The notes under the pieces: model-generated
The model's input: the letters and a program-made list of their open reading frames with translations, nothing else
The model's database searches: none
What the model was told of the DNA's origin: nothing
Part shown: piece by piece, positions 34,689 through 42,988 of the stretch
Position numbering within the stretch: position 1 is the stretch's first letter
Layout of the letters: each line of letters begins with the position of its first letter
Made by a program: the position numbers and the translations under genes
DNA from: CAWBJO01 sp963789175
Lineage (GTDB): Bacteria; Pseudomonadota; Alphaproteobacteria; Rhizobiales; Aestuariivirgaceae
DNA: 64,000 bases
Assembly (NCBI GenBank): GCA_963789175.1
Contig: CAWBJO010000007.1
Span: forward strand, 186,001-250,000
Direction: 5' to 3'

Positions 34689-36167
34689 ATGGCCAGGAAG
34701 CCAGCCAAGAAAGCAAGCAAACGGCCGGTGGCACGCCGCACCGTCGCCACGCGCACCAGCATCGCCGTGAAACCGGCCGGCGGCGAGGTGGCGCGGACGG
34801 CGAGCGGCCTTGCGGCACTGTCGCGCAGCCCGGCGGAAAGCCAGAAGTACATTCTCGGCCGCTCGCAGATCTTCACGCCCGAGGTCATCAACGACATCCA
34901 CATCAAGTCCGAGCTCGGCCGCTACCGGATGCGCGGCTTCTCGCTGTTCAAGAAGATCCCGCACTGGGACGACCTGACGTTCCTGCCGGGTACGCTCACC
35001 CGCTTCGTGATCGAGGGTTACCGCGAGAAGTGCGACACGCGCACGGTGATCGGCCCGAAAGCAAAGCGGCCGATGGTGCTCGACATCCCGGTCTACGTCA
35101 CCGGCATGAGCTTCGGCGCCCTTTCCTTCGAAGCCAAGATCGCGCTGGCGCGAGGCGCGACGATGGCCGGATCGGCGACATGTTCCGGCGAAGGCGGGAT
35201 GATTCCCGACGAGCGACGCTATTCGGAGAAGTGGTTCTACCAGTGCATCCAGTCGCGCTACGGCTTCAACCCGCACCACCTGAGGCTCGCCGATGCCTGC
35301 GAGTTCTTCATCGGGCAGGGATGCAAGGTTGGCCTCGGCGGACACCTGATGGGTCAGAAGGTGACCGACCAGGTCGCCGAGATGCGCTCGCTGCCGGCCG
35401 GCATCGACCAACGGTCGCCCGCCCGGCATCCGGACTGGCTCGGTCCCGACGACCTGGCGCTGAAGATCCAAGAGGTTCGCGAGGCGACGAACTGGGAAAT
35501 TCCGATCCAGCTGAAACTCGGGGCGGCGCGTGTCTATGACGACGTCCGCATGGCCGTGAAATGCGGCCCGGATTCGATCTACATCGACGCCATGGAGGGC
35601 GGCACGGGCGCCGGGCCGCACATCGCCACCGAAGATACGGGCATTCCGGGGATCGCCGCCATCCGCGAAGCGCGGCGGGCGATCGACGAACTCGGCAAGA
35701 AGGACGAGATTTCACTCGTCTATGCCGGCGGCATCCGCAACGGCGGCGACGTCGCGAAGGCTCTGGCGCTCGGAGCCGATGCAATCGCGATCGGCCATTC
35801 CGTCCTCATGGCGCTCAACTGCAACAAGCATATCGACGGCGTCACCGACTTCCCCGCCGAGATCGGCGTCGAAGCGGGTTACTGCTATCACTGCCACACG
35901 GGTCGCTGTCCGGTCGGCGTCGCGACGCAGGATCCCCTCCTGCGGCAAAGGCTCGATCCCGACAAAGCGGCCGAGCGCGTCTACAATTTCCTCCATACGC
36001 TGACGATGGAAGCGCAGATGCTGGCGCGCGCCTGCGGCAAGACCAACATCCATTCCCTGGAGCCGGAAGATCTCGCCGCCCTCACTCTCGAGGCATCGGC
36101 GATGTGCAAGGTTCCGCTCGCCGGCACGAACTACACCGTCGGCGTCGACAACTACCACAGCTACTGA
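34689..36167 (+). CDS. FMN-binding glutamate synthase subunit (GlxD/MgsC-like)
   Basis: A 492-residue flavoprotein corresponding to the synthase barrel of GOGAT. Motifs: MSFGALSFEAKIALARGA, GEGGMIPDERR, KLGAARVYDDVRMA, GTGAGPHIATEDTG, and a Cys-rich end of the barrel (CYHCHTGRCPVGVATQ) suited to an iron-sulfur cluster. The first 45 residues are Lys/Ala/Arg rich and unlike GOGAT. With the two subunits upstream it forms an alpha-type enzyme that would aminate 2-oxoglutarate with ammonia or methylamine. No NADPH-binding beta subunit is present, so electrons must come from ferredoxin or another donor. Confidence 0.93.
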   Translation: MARKPAKKASKRPVARRTVATRTSIAVKPAGGEVARTASGLAALSRSPAESQKYILGRSQIFTPEVINDIHIKSELGRYRMRGFSLFKKIPHWDDLTFLPGTLTRFVIEGYREKCDTRTVIGPKAKRPMVLDIPVYVTGMSFGALSFEAKIALARGATMAGSATCSGEGGMIPDERRYSEKWFYQCIQSRYGFNPHHLRLADACEFFIGQGCKVGLGGHLMGQKVTDQVAEMRSLPAGIDQRSPARHPDWLGPDDLALKIQEVREATNWEIPIQLKLGAARVYDDVRMAVKCGPDSIYIDAMEGGTGAGPHIATEDTGIPGIAAIREARRAIDELGKKDEISLVYAGGIRNGGDVAKALALGADAIAIGHSVLMALNCNKHIDGVTDFPAEIGVEAGYCYHCHTGRCPVGVATQDPLLRQRLDPDKAAERVYNFLHTLTMEAQMLARACGKTNIHSLEPEDLAALTLEASAMCKVPLAGTNYTVGVDNYHSY

Positions 36168-36179
36168 GGGAGCGCGCCC

Positions 36180-36593
36180 ATGGCCGGCACGAGCTACAAG
36201 GGCTCCGACATCAAGGACGTCAACCAGTTCATCGACGATAAGGCCGGTCTCGGCTCGGCGCGCGAGAAGGAGATCGGCCAGCACATCGGCTACCGCTACG
36301 ACGTCAACCTGTTGCCCGACTACACGAAGCTGACGCCCTTCCTCAGGCAGTACATGGAATTCATGGGATGGGATGACCTCAACTGGCTCGAGGACGTCCA
36401 CATGGGCTACGAGGAAGGGCTGCCGGCGATCTTCGACCGGAACGTCAATGGCTGGGTGCGCATCCCGAAGGATGTCGTGTTACCCGACACGCAACAGGAT
36501 CGGGACATGATGGCGCGCGAGCTGCTCATCAGGTTCCAAATGTCGCCGCGCCATCCGATGATGCAGCTCAACCGCGCCTACAGGAAAGTATAG
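36180..36593 (+). CDS. Conserved-looking hypothetical protein after the FMN subunit
   Basis: A 137-residue soluble protein that I do not recognise. It starts 12 bases after the FMN-subunit stop with GAGGGAGCG before its ATG, so it is very likely part of the operon. It is rich in aromatic and acidic residues (EFMGWDDLNWLEDVHMGYEE) and has no Cys and no membrane segment. An accessory or small subunit of the synthase complex is a reasonable guess, based only on position. Confidence 0.8.
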   Translation: MAGTSYKGSDIKDVNQFIDDKAGLGSAREKEIGQHIGYRYDVNLLPDYTKLTPFLRQYMEFMGWDDLNWLEDVHMGYEEGLPAIFDRNVNGWVRIPKDVVLPDTQQDRDMMARELLIRFQMSPRHPMMQLNRAYRKV

Positions 36594-36595
36594 GA

Positions 36596-36934
36596 CTACT
36601 TCTGGCCGGCCGGCCGGAAGCTCTTGCGGATCGACTTGGCCTTGGTCATCGCCTTCATGCCCTCTTTCGAGGTCACGGCAACGGTGGTCCGCAGATGGGA
36701 CACGCCGCCGGTCGAACCGGCGGTGAGCAGAGCGGCCATCGAATCGGTCACCGGTCCATCCGATTCCATGATGACGAGGAAATCGAACTCGCCGAAGGTG
36801 AGATAGTGACCGAGCAGCTTGGCGCCGGACGCCTTGGCGAGCTTGCTTACGGACTCGGCCCGGTCCTCCGGGGAGTCGATCATTCCCGAAATCGCTTCAC
36901 GCGTGTAACGGCCCTGCGTCAGATAGATCGTCAT
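36596..36934 (-). CDS. GYD-domain protein
   Basis: A 112-residue protein of the GYD family (ferredoxin-like fold, function unknown). The typical start TIYLTQGRYTREAISGMI and the core LLGHYLTFGEFDFLVIMESD are clear. The C-terminus is a basic tail (TKAKSIRKSFRPAGQK). AAGGAGG lies about 10 bases before the ATG at 36934; a longer frame to 37033 adds unconserved sequence. It converges on the operon above with 2 bases between stops, and lies downstream of the hypothetical gene at 37034-37606 on the same strand. Confidence 0.88.
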   Translation of the reverse strand: MTIYLTQGRYTREAISGMIDSPEDRAESVSKLAKASGAKLLGHYLTFGEFDFLVIMESDGPVTDSMAALLTAGSTGGVSHLRTTVAVTSKEGMKAMTKAKSIRKSFRPAGQK

Positions 36935-37033
36935 AGGGGGTCCCCTCCTTGATGCACGCCGCCCTTGTCTGCCAGGCGGATCGCGACCGGGAACACTGAA
37001 CCCATCCCTGCAGCAAGGCAAGGTGCGATACAC

Positions 37034-37606
37034 TCAGCTTTGCAGTTCGGGCACGGCGTTGGCGCTCTTCCAGTCGGGGCGGAAGGCGAGGACGAGGGAG
37101 TCGGAGGGGAGGGCGGGATTGAACATTCGATTGTGCGAGAGCGTCAATTCCCTTGCCGGATCACCGCGGGCCAGACGGTGCACGGCACAGAACATCGTGT
37201 AGCGCTGGCCCGATTGCTCGAATGCGAGGAGGCAGTCGCGGATTTTCAGGATGCGACGTGCCATCGGCGAAGACGCGGCGAAAACCGCGGTCATGGTGTC
37301 GCTGAACAGCTCCGGCTCCTGGTAGAAACCGCTCGCCAGAAAGCGAAGTCCCGCTTCATAGGCGTGGCGCGGCTCGTTGGTGCGCTGCACCTGAAACTTG
37401 AAGAACGCGAGGCTTTCATCGGTCTGCAAGGGCACGAGCAGAACCGTCATCGCCTCCAGTATCTCGTCGCCGTTCCGCGCCAACACCCGCGGTTGCATGC
37501 CGGGCAGCGGTTTGCCGCCATGGTCGCGGGCGCTGATTTGCCGGATGCGACATTGCCAGCCAAGAAACTGCCGGCGCAGCTCGGCATTGGAGAACCCTTT
37601 CAACAT
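37034..37606 (-). CDS. Conserved-type hypothetical protein
   Basis: A 190-residue soluble protein that looks real. It has regular hydrophobic-charged periodicity, a balanced composition unlike nearby shadow frames, and an ATG at 37606 preceded by GGGGTAGGT. It begins MLKGFSNAELRRQFLGWQC and ends with a compact segment (FNPALPSDSLVLAFRPDW). I believe similar proteins occur in other Hyphomicrobiales but cannot name a domain. It is divergent from the acyl-CoA-dehydrogenase-fold gene, and the ATTGG boxes lie between them. Confidence 0.7.
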   Translation of the reverse strand: MLKGFSNAELRRQFLGWQCRIRQISARDHGGKPLPGMQPRVLARNGDEILEAMTVLLVPLQTDESLAFFKFQVQRTNEPRHAYEAGLRFLASGFYQEPELFSDTMTAVFAASSPMARRILKIRDCLLAFEQSGQRYTMFCAVHRLARGDPARELTLSHNRMFNPALPSDSLVLAFRPDWKSANAVPELQS

Positions 37607-37648
37607 ACCTACCCCGGGACCGGTGCGGAGGGACCGGAACTCTTTGAC

Positions 37649-37687
37649 AAATTGGTTCGCAATTGGCCAAATACCGGCTCCGATTGG
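37649..37687. promoter_or_regulatory. ATTGG boxes in a second promoter
   Basis: ATTGG occurs at 37651, 37662 and 37683, spaced 11 and 21 bases, about one and two helical turns. The first two lie in AAATTGGTTCGCAATTGG, close to AAATTGGTCCGAATTGG in the array at 29773. The boxes are between the divergent genes at 37606 and 37778, suggesting control by the same GntR protein. Confidence 0.6.
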
Positions 37688-37777
37688 TATGCGCAAGTGG
37701 CGCGGGAGGAGACGAGAAGGCCTCTCCCGTCTCATATTCCCAAGGCCGAAACCACCGTTCAGGAGCAGGGTAGGATC

Positions 37778-39178
37778 ATGTCGCAGAAAATGTGGGGAAA
37801 AGACGAGTTCTGGGGACTCGGCTTCGAATGGGATCCGCAGTGGCTTTTGAACGACAAGCAGAAGAAGCTGCAGGCGACGCTGATCGATCTGTGCGCCCAG
37901 GAGATGCGCGCCAATGCGGTGGAGAGCGACAAGAAGCTGCTTTATCCGCGCCGCAACTTCCAGCTTCTCGCTCAGCATGGATTTCTCGGCCTGATCGTGC
38001 CGAAGGAGCTCGGCGGCATGGGCGAAAGCCATGTGACGGCAGCGATGGCGGTCGAGACGATCGCGCGGTACGGATGCCCGTCGACGGCCATGTGCTACAC
38101 GATGCACATCGGCGCCGTTGCCGCAGCGCTCTTCCGCCATCACAACTCGAAGCCCATCCAGGACATCATGCGGCGGATCGACAAGGATTGCCTGGTCGGC
38201 ACGCTTTCGTATTCAGACCCCGAGACCGGGTCGCACTTCTGGTATCCGATCTCATCGGGAGCTGAGGAAACCAAGGACGGATGGAAGGTTCGCAAGAAGG
38301 CGTCGTGGACGACGTCGGGCGGCTTCGCCGACTGGTACATCATCCAGACGACCTCGCCCAACTTCAAGGGCAACTATTCCGACCTGTCGTGCTTCCTCAT
38401 CATGGGGAACGAAGTGAAGGCCGACCCCGCAAGCTGGGATGGGCTCGGCATGCGTGGCAATCAGTCGGGCCCGATCGAGGTCGACCTGACGATCCCCAAG
38501 GAAAGGATGGTCGGCCCGGTGGGCGACGGCGCATCGTCGAACGATGAATGCGTCGACCCCTTCTTCCTTCTGTGCTCGTCGGCCTGTTGGAACGGCATCT
38601 CGATGGCCCTCGTCGACATCGCCAAGCGCCACACCACCAGCAAGACGCACAAGGACGTCGGCTTGCGGGTCGCCGACTACCCGACCATCCAGGACTATGT
38701 CGGCGAAGCGATCATCGACACGAACTCGTGCCGGTCGCTGAATTTCATGCTCGCCCAGGCGATGGACAGCGTGACCAACAATTGCGACTGGTCGCTGCAC
38801 ACCGACCTCAAGGCCCTTCCCAGGGCCCAGTTCCTGTCGTGGATGTGGCAGGTGAAGTTCGCGGCAGCGAAAAACGTCGCGCACGTCACCGACAAAATGC
38901 TGCATGCGTGCGGCGGCACCGGCTACAAGCCGCGGCCGCTCGAGATCGAGCGGTACCTGCGCGACGGCAAGGCCGGATGGGTGATGGGACCCACCAACGA
39001 GGTCCTGCGCCAGTTCGTCGGCAAGGCGTCGCTGCTCGGCTTTGGGTCGCTCGACTACTGGAACCAGTCTCTCAACGAACGGGTGCTCAACAACGAGGTC
39101 AAGAAAATGTCGGCCACCGAGAAGAAGGCCTTCGCCGAGAAGCTTCTCGCCGAGGCGAAGCCCGGCGCCGCGGCATGA
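37778..39178 (+). CDS. Acyl-CoA dehydrogenase-fold flavoprotein, atypical active site
   Basis: A 466-residue protein of the acyl-CoA dehydrogenase superfamily. The N-terminal helical domain (HGFLGLIVPKELGGMGESH), the beta domain (GTLSYSDPETGSHFWYP) and the C-terminal FAD helix (HACGGTGYKPRPLEIERYLRDG) are all present. Where canonical enzymes have the catalytic Glu in YEGTNE, this one reads VMGPTNEVLRQFVG (around residue 405), with Gly in its place. It may use a base elsewhere, as isovaleryl-CoA dehydrogenases do, or act as a flavin monooxygenase or nitroalkane-oxidase-like enzyme. The ATG at 37778 matches the domain start; the longer upstream frame is a shadow of the opposite gene. Confidence 0.9.
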   Translation: MSQKMWGKDEFWGLGFEWDPQWLLNDKQKKLQATLIDLCAQEMRANAVESDKKLLYPRRNFQLLAQHGFLGLIVPKELGGMGESHVTAAMAVETIARYGCPSTAMCYTMHIGAVAAALFRHHNSKPIQDIMRRIDKDCLVGTLSYSDPETGSHFWYPISSGAEETKDGWKVRKKASWTTSGGFADWYIIQTTSPNFKGNYSDLSCFLIMGNEVKADPASWDGLGMRGNQSGPIEVDLTIPKERMVGPVGDGASSNDECVDPFFLLCSSACWNGISMALVDIAKRHTTSKTHKDVGLRVADYPTIQDYVGEAIIDTNSCRSLNFMLAQAMDSVTNNCDWSLHTDLKALPRAQFLSWMWQVKFAAAKNVAHVTDKMLHACGGTGYKPRPLEIERYLRDGKAGWVMGPTNEVLRQFVGKASLLGFGSLDYWNQSLNERVLNNEVKKMSATEKKAFAEKLLAEAKPGAAA

Positions 39179-39270
39179 GTCGAGCACGAAAGCTGTTTGC
39201 ACCGGGCCGGCTTTAACCCTGAGGACGCGAAAGCTGCGCCCGCGGCAGTTCTGATGTAAGAACTGTCAAC

Positions 39271-39912
39271 ATGATCTGGGATTCTTCCCGTCGCGGCTAT
39301 CACCACGGAAATCTGCGCGAGGCGCTGGTCCAGGCGGCGTTGGCCCTGATTGCCGAGAAGGGGCCTTCCGGCTTCAGCTTCGCGGAAGCGTCGCGCGCGG
39401 CCGGCGTCAGCCCGGCGGCACCCTACCGCCACTTTCGCGACCGCGATGCGCTGATGGCCGACGTGGCGACGCGCGGTTTTGAGCGATTTGCCGAGACCCT
39501 CAAGCAGGCGTGGCGCGACGGCAAGCCCGACCCGGCCCGTGCCTTCGTCGCCATGGGCAGGGCCTACATCGCCTTCGCGCGATCGGAACCGGCGCTCTAT
39601 GCCGCCATGTTCGAAGCGGCCTTGCCGCGCGGCACCTATCCCGCACTCGACGAGGCCGGAAACCGCGCCTTCGCCGTGGTGCGCGACGCGAGCGAAGCGG
39701 TGGTCGCTACGTTGCCTGCCGCCGAGAGGCCACCGGCCCTGATGATAAGCCTTCATGCCTGGTCGATGGCGCACGGAATCGCGGCCCTGTTCGCGCGCGG
39801 TGATTCCAGCCGGCGGCCCATTCCGATGTCTGCCGAGGACCTCCTCGAGGCCGAGATGCACATCTACTTCGAAGGCCTGCGCCGGCCTGCGTCCGGCAAA
39901 GCACAAGCCTGA
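39271..39912 (+). CDS. TetR-family regulator with WHG-type C-terminal domain
   Basis: A 213-residue repressor. The DNA-binding domain is at about residues 10-60 (YHHGNLREALVQAALALIAEKG; AGVSPAAPYRHFRDRDAL). The C-terminal part has the pattern of TetR WHG domains (SLHAWSMAHGIAALFA). It lies 92 bases after the acyl-CoA-dehydrogenase-fold gene and may be co-transcribed with it. The palindrome 73 bases downstream, in the next promoter, is a possible target. Confidence 0.92.
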   Translation: MIWDSSRRGYHHGNLREALVQAALALIAEKGPSGFSFAEASRAAGVSPAAPYRHFRDRDALMADVATRGFERFAETLKQAWRDGKPDPARAFVAMGRAYIAFARSEPALYAAMFEAALPRGTYPALDEAGNRAFAVVRDASEAVVATLPAAERPPALMISLHAWSMAHGIAALFARGDSSRRPIPMSAEDLLEAEMHIYFEGLRRPASGKAQA

Positions 39913-39956
39913 CCTACCGGCGGCAGAAATTTTTTCGACCATGCCTTGTGGTCGGC

Positions 39957-40009
39957 TTGACAGGTTTCGGCGCGTTAGCCATATATGTGAATGTGATTAA
40001 CATTCACAT
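39957..40009 (+). promoter_or_regulatory. Sigma-70 promoter overlapped by a perfect 25-base palindrome
   Basis: A consensus TTGACA -35 (39957-39962) is followed after 17-18 bases by CATATA/ATATAT as -10. Starting at the -10 (39985-40009) is a perfect inverted repeat: ATGTGAATGT, five bases, then ACATTCACAT. A repressor bound there would block the promoter of the DUF2852 gene. The binding protein is unknown; the adjacent TetR is one candidate and a metal- or redox-responsive factor another. Confidence 0.75.
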
Positions 40010-40019
40010 GAGGCGGTAC

Positions 40020-40424
40020 ATGGAACTCGTACAAAAGATCGACGACTTGGGGAAACCGGCATGGATCGCCCTCATGATCGTCAGTTTCATCATCTTCTGG
40101 CCGATCGGTCTGGCCGTCCTGATCTACCTGATATGGAGTGGACGCATGGGTTTTTGGAAGCATAGCGACATGGCGCGGTCGGGCCGCGGATGCGGCTGGC
40201 GTCACCATCACCATCGAGCCGCGCCGACCGGCAACCGTGCCTTCGACGAGTACCGCGCCGATACCCTTCGCCGGCTCGAAGAGGAACAGAAGGAGTTCAC
40301 GGACTTCCTCGAACGGCTGCGCCAGGCCCGCGACAAGTCGGAGTTCGACCAGTTCATGGCCGAGCGCAAGAACAGGAGCGGCAGTGACGAGGCCGGAGCC
40401 TTGGAGCCGAAGCCGGCCGCCTAA
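40020..40424 (+). CDS. DUF2852 membrane protein
   Basis: A 134-residue protein with one strong transmembrane helix at about residues 13-40 (PAWIALMIVSFIIFWPIGLAV), then a His-rich patch (WRHHHHR), and a long charged, probably coiled-coil C-terminal half containing FDEYRADTLRRLEEEQKEF, typical of DUF2852 proteins of Alphaproteobacteria. Function unknown. I prefer the ATG at 40020 with GAGG six bases upstream; an in-frame ATG at 40008 lies inside the palindrome. A strong terminator follows. Confidence 0.88.
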   Translation: MELVQKIDDLGKPAWIALMIVSFIIFWPIGLAVLIYLIWSGRMGFWKHSDMARSGRGCGWRHHHHRAAPTGNRAFDEYRADTLRRLEEEQKEFTDFLERLRQARDKSEFDQFMAERKNRSGSDEAGALEPKPAA

Positions 40425-40445
40425 AGTTTTCCACGATGAACGATG

Positions 40446-40474
40446 CGGCCCGGCTTTCGACCGGGCCGTTTTTT
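40446..40474 (+). terminator. Rho-independent terminator
   Basis: CGGCCCGG and CCGGGCCG form an 8-base stem with a 7-base loop followed by six T residues. It terminates the DUF2852 transcript and lies 9 bases before the end of the convergent Tdm-like gene. Confidence 0.9.
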
Positions 40475-40482
40475 GATGTAGC

Positions 40483-42868
40483 TCAGGCGCGTGGTCGCGT
40501 CTTGCCGGGATCGTAGTGCGGAAAGCGGGTGACGGTCGCGGGCAGGCGCTTCTGGTGACCGTCGAGCTTTCCGACCTCCAGCGCCGTTCCCTCCTTGGCA
40601 TAAAGGGGGTCGACGCGGGCGAGGGCGATGTTCTTCTTCAGGATGGGCGAGCGCATGCCGCTCGTGACGACGCCGACCTGGGCCCTGCCGCTGTGAATGC
40701 AGTCGCCGTGGCCAACCGCGTCGTTGGCGTCGATCTCGAGGCCGACCAGGACATGGCGGGGATGAGCCTTCCGCTCGATCAAGGCAGCCTTGCCGATGAA
40801 GTCTTCGGACTTCGAGGCGAGCGGGACCGTAAAGCCGATGCCGGCCTCGAACGGGTCGGTCTGGTCCGTGAATTCGGAGCGCGCGAAAATGAGTCCGGCC
40901 TCGATGCGGACCATGTCGAGCGCCTCGAGGCCCATCGGGCGAAGGCCGTGCGGCTGGCCCGCCTGCCAAATCGCATCGTATACGGTCTCGGCATCCTTGG
41001 GATGACAGAAGATCTCGTATCCGAGCTCGCCGGTGTAGCCGGTGCGCGACACGACAAGGGGAGCGCCTTCGAAACCGCCGATGCGCCCGACCGTAAACCG
41101 GAACCAGTCGAGCTCGGCGATCGCGGTCTGCGCCGGCGCCGTCCACACGACATCCTTCAGGATGTCGCGGCTCTTCGGGCCCTGGAGCGCTACGTTGTGA
41201 AGCTGGTCGGTCGATGAGCGCACCCAGGCGCGGAAGCCCTTCTTCTCGGCCTGCTGGCGCAACCACAGGCCTCCGAACTCGTCGCCGCCGATCCAGCGAA
41301 AGTTGTTCTGCGCCGAGCCTGAAGACGGTGCCGTCGTCGATCATGCCGCCCGTGTCGTAGCACATGGCAGTATAGGAGACCTGGCCGGTCGACAGCTTGC
41401 GGATGTCCCGCGTCAAGCAATACTGCAGCAGGGCTTCGGCGTCGGGCCCCGTCACCTCGAACTTGCGAAGCGGAGAGAGGTCCATGACCACGGCGCGCTC
41501 GCGGCACGCCCAGTATTCCTCGATCGGCCCATCGTTGTTGAAGCGGCTCGGCAGCCAGTAACCACGGTACTCCGTGTAGTTTCGCGTCATCTGCGAAAAC
41601 CGTGAATGAAAAGCGGTCTCGCGGGTGAGCTGAGGTTCGGCATCGGGTGTCATGCGATAGGCCACCGCTCGGGAGAATTTTTCGTGGGGACTGTAGGTTC
41701 GGATGTGAATGTCGGTCGGCTGCCAGCCATTGGCGGGATCGATGTCGTCGGGGCAGGACGAGGACACGCAGACGAGATCGGTCAAAGCCCGCATGAGGAC
41801 GTAGTCGCCCGGCCTCGACCACGGCTCATCGAGATAGAGCTGGTTATTCTGGTCGATGTTGGTGTTGTAGAAATAGTTGAGGGCCTCCCACCCCATTCGG
41901 GGCCGGATGCCGTAGGGCTCCAGCGCCCTGTTGAAGTTCTCCGTGCAGTTGACGTGCCCGGGATAGCCCATGTCGTCGTAGTAGCGGGAGTTGCAGGCGG
42001 TGGCGAAAGCATCGTGGCGACCGCAGGTGTCCTGCACGATCTCGACCAGCGGCTCGAACTCGCGATCGAACGCCTTGGACGGCAGGCCGGGCGTGGGATA
42101 GCTGCGCCCGGTCAGCGTGCGGGTCACCGTGGCGTCCAACGACATATCCATCCCGAGATCGACCTTGCGGAGGGCGAAGGCCTGGAAGTCGGTGCACTGG
42201 CGCCCCTCGACATCGATGACCTGGATGAACTCGCCGGCCTTCACCAGATAGGCCGAGGCGGTCGAGGCGCCGATCCGGAAATCCTGGCGGGGGTCGCGGA
42301 GCGGCTCGGGCAGGAAGGCATCTCCCGGCCGCCTTGCGTGCCCGCGCCAGATGAGCAGCTCGACCGGCGTCGCGGTGTCCTGCCGGGTCGCATCCATCCG
42401 GCGCCCGACGGCGCAAAGCAGCACGAGGCCGTCGCGGGTCACCGGAAGTTCGGCAGTCGTGCCGGCGGGTGTCTCGGCACCGAAAATCCTCAAACCGCTG
42501 GCCAGGGCGACATCGATGCCGCGCCGGGCAAGCGTCCGCCGCGTGCGCTCGGCTCCCTCGCCGCCGTCTTCCAGCGCCGCCTTCAGCCCGTCGCCCGAAG
42601 TCGTCGGCTTGGCACCAAGCGCACTGGGATCGAAGAGGCCCGCGCCGGAAACATGAAAGAGCTCGACGGGTTGCCGGCCTTCCATATCCTTCAGCTGGAG
42701 CCGGTCGCCCGCCGCCACGGCGACCACAAGGGTGCCGCCGCCGGGCACGACGTAGCGCTCGCAACCGGGCGCCAGGGACGAACGGCCCGGTCGGATGACG
42801 GTGCTCGGCCTCGGTACAAGCGAACCTGGAAAGGGCCTCGGCGTGTCGAGCAAGGAATTCTCCTGCAC
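40483..42868 (-). pseudogene. DUF1989-GcvT fusion, trimethylamine N-oxide demethylase (Tdm)-like, one frameshift
   Basis: Removing one extra base near 41310-41316 (RLGAEQ becomes RLAQNNFRWIGG) yields one protein of 794 residues. Residues about 20-415 hold two DUF1989 (urea-carboxylase-associated) units; about 420-794 is a GcvT-type folate-binding aminomethyltransferase (FEAGIGFTVPL; VGLEIDAND). This two-domain order is that of Tdm, which splits trimethylamine N-oxide to dimethylamine and formaldehyde. Cys292, Cys308, Cys372, His305 and Asp227 lie a constant 29 residues beyond the Zn and substrate residues I recall for Methylocella Tdm. The start is a GTG at 42868. No Tmm or TMAO transporter is nearby, so a different N-methyl substrate is possible. 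Frameshift may be error or decay. Confidence 0.8.
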
Positions 42869-42988
42869 TCTGGAAGCGCTGCGGGGCCTCCTGTATGAAG
42901 GCTAGAGAAGGGCGGGTTGCAAATCAAGGAATTGGGTAAAGCCCGCAGCACGCCTTCGGCCAAGGAACGACGAGCCGGATTTGCAGGC

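Noticed and set aside
36965..37777. N-terminal extension of the acyl-CoA-dehydrogenase-fold protein
   Set aside because: It is antisense to the better-supported hypothetical gene at 37034-37606 and contains the ATTGG operator boxes.
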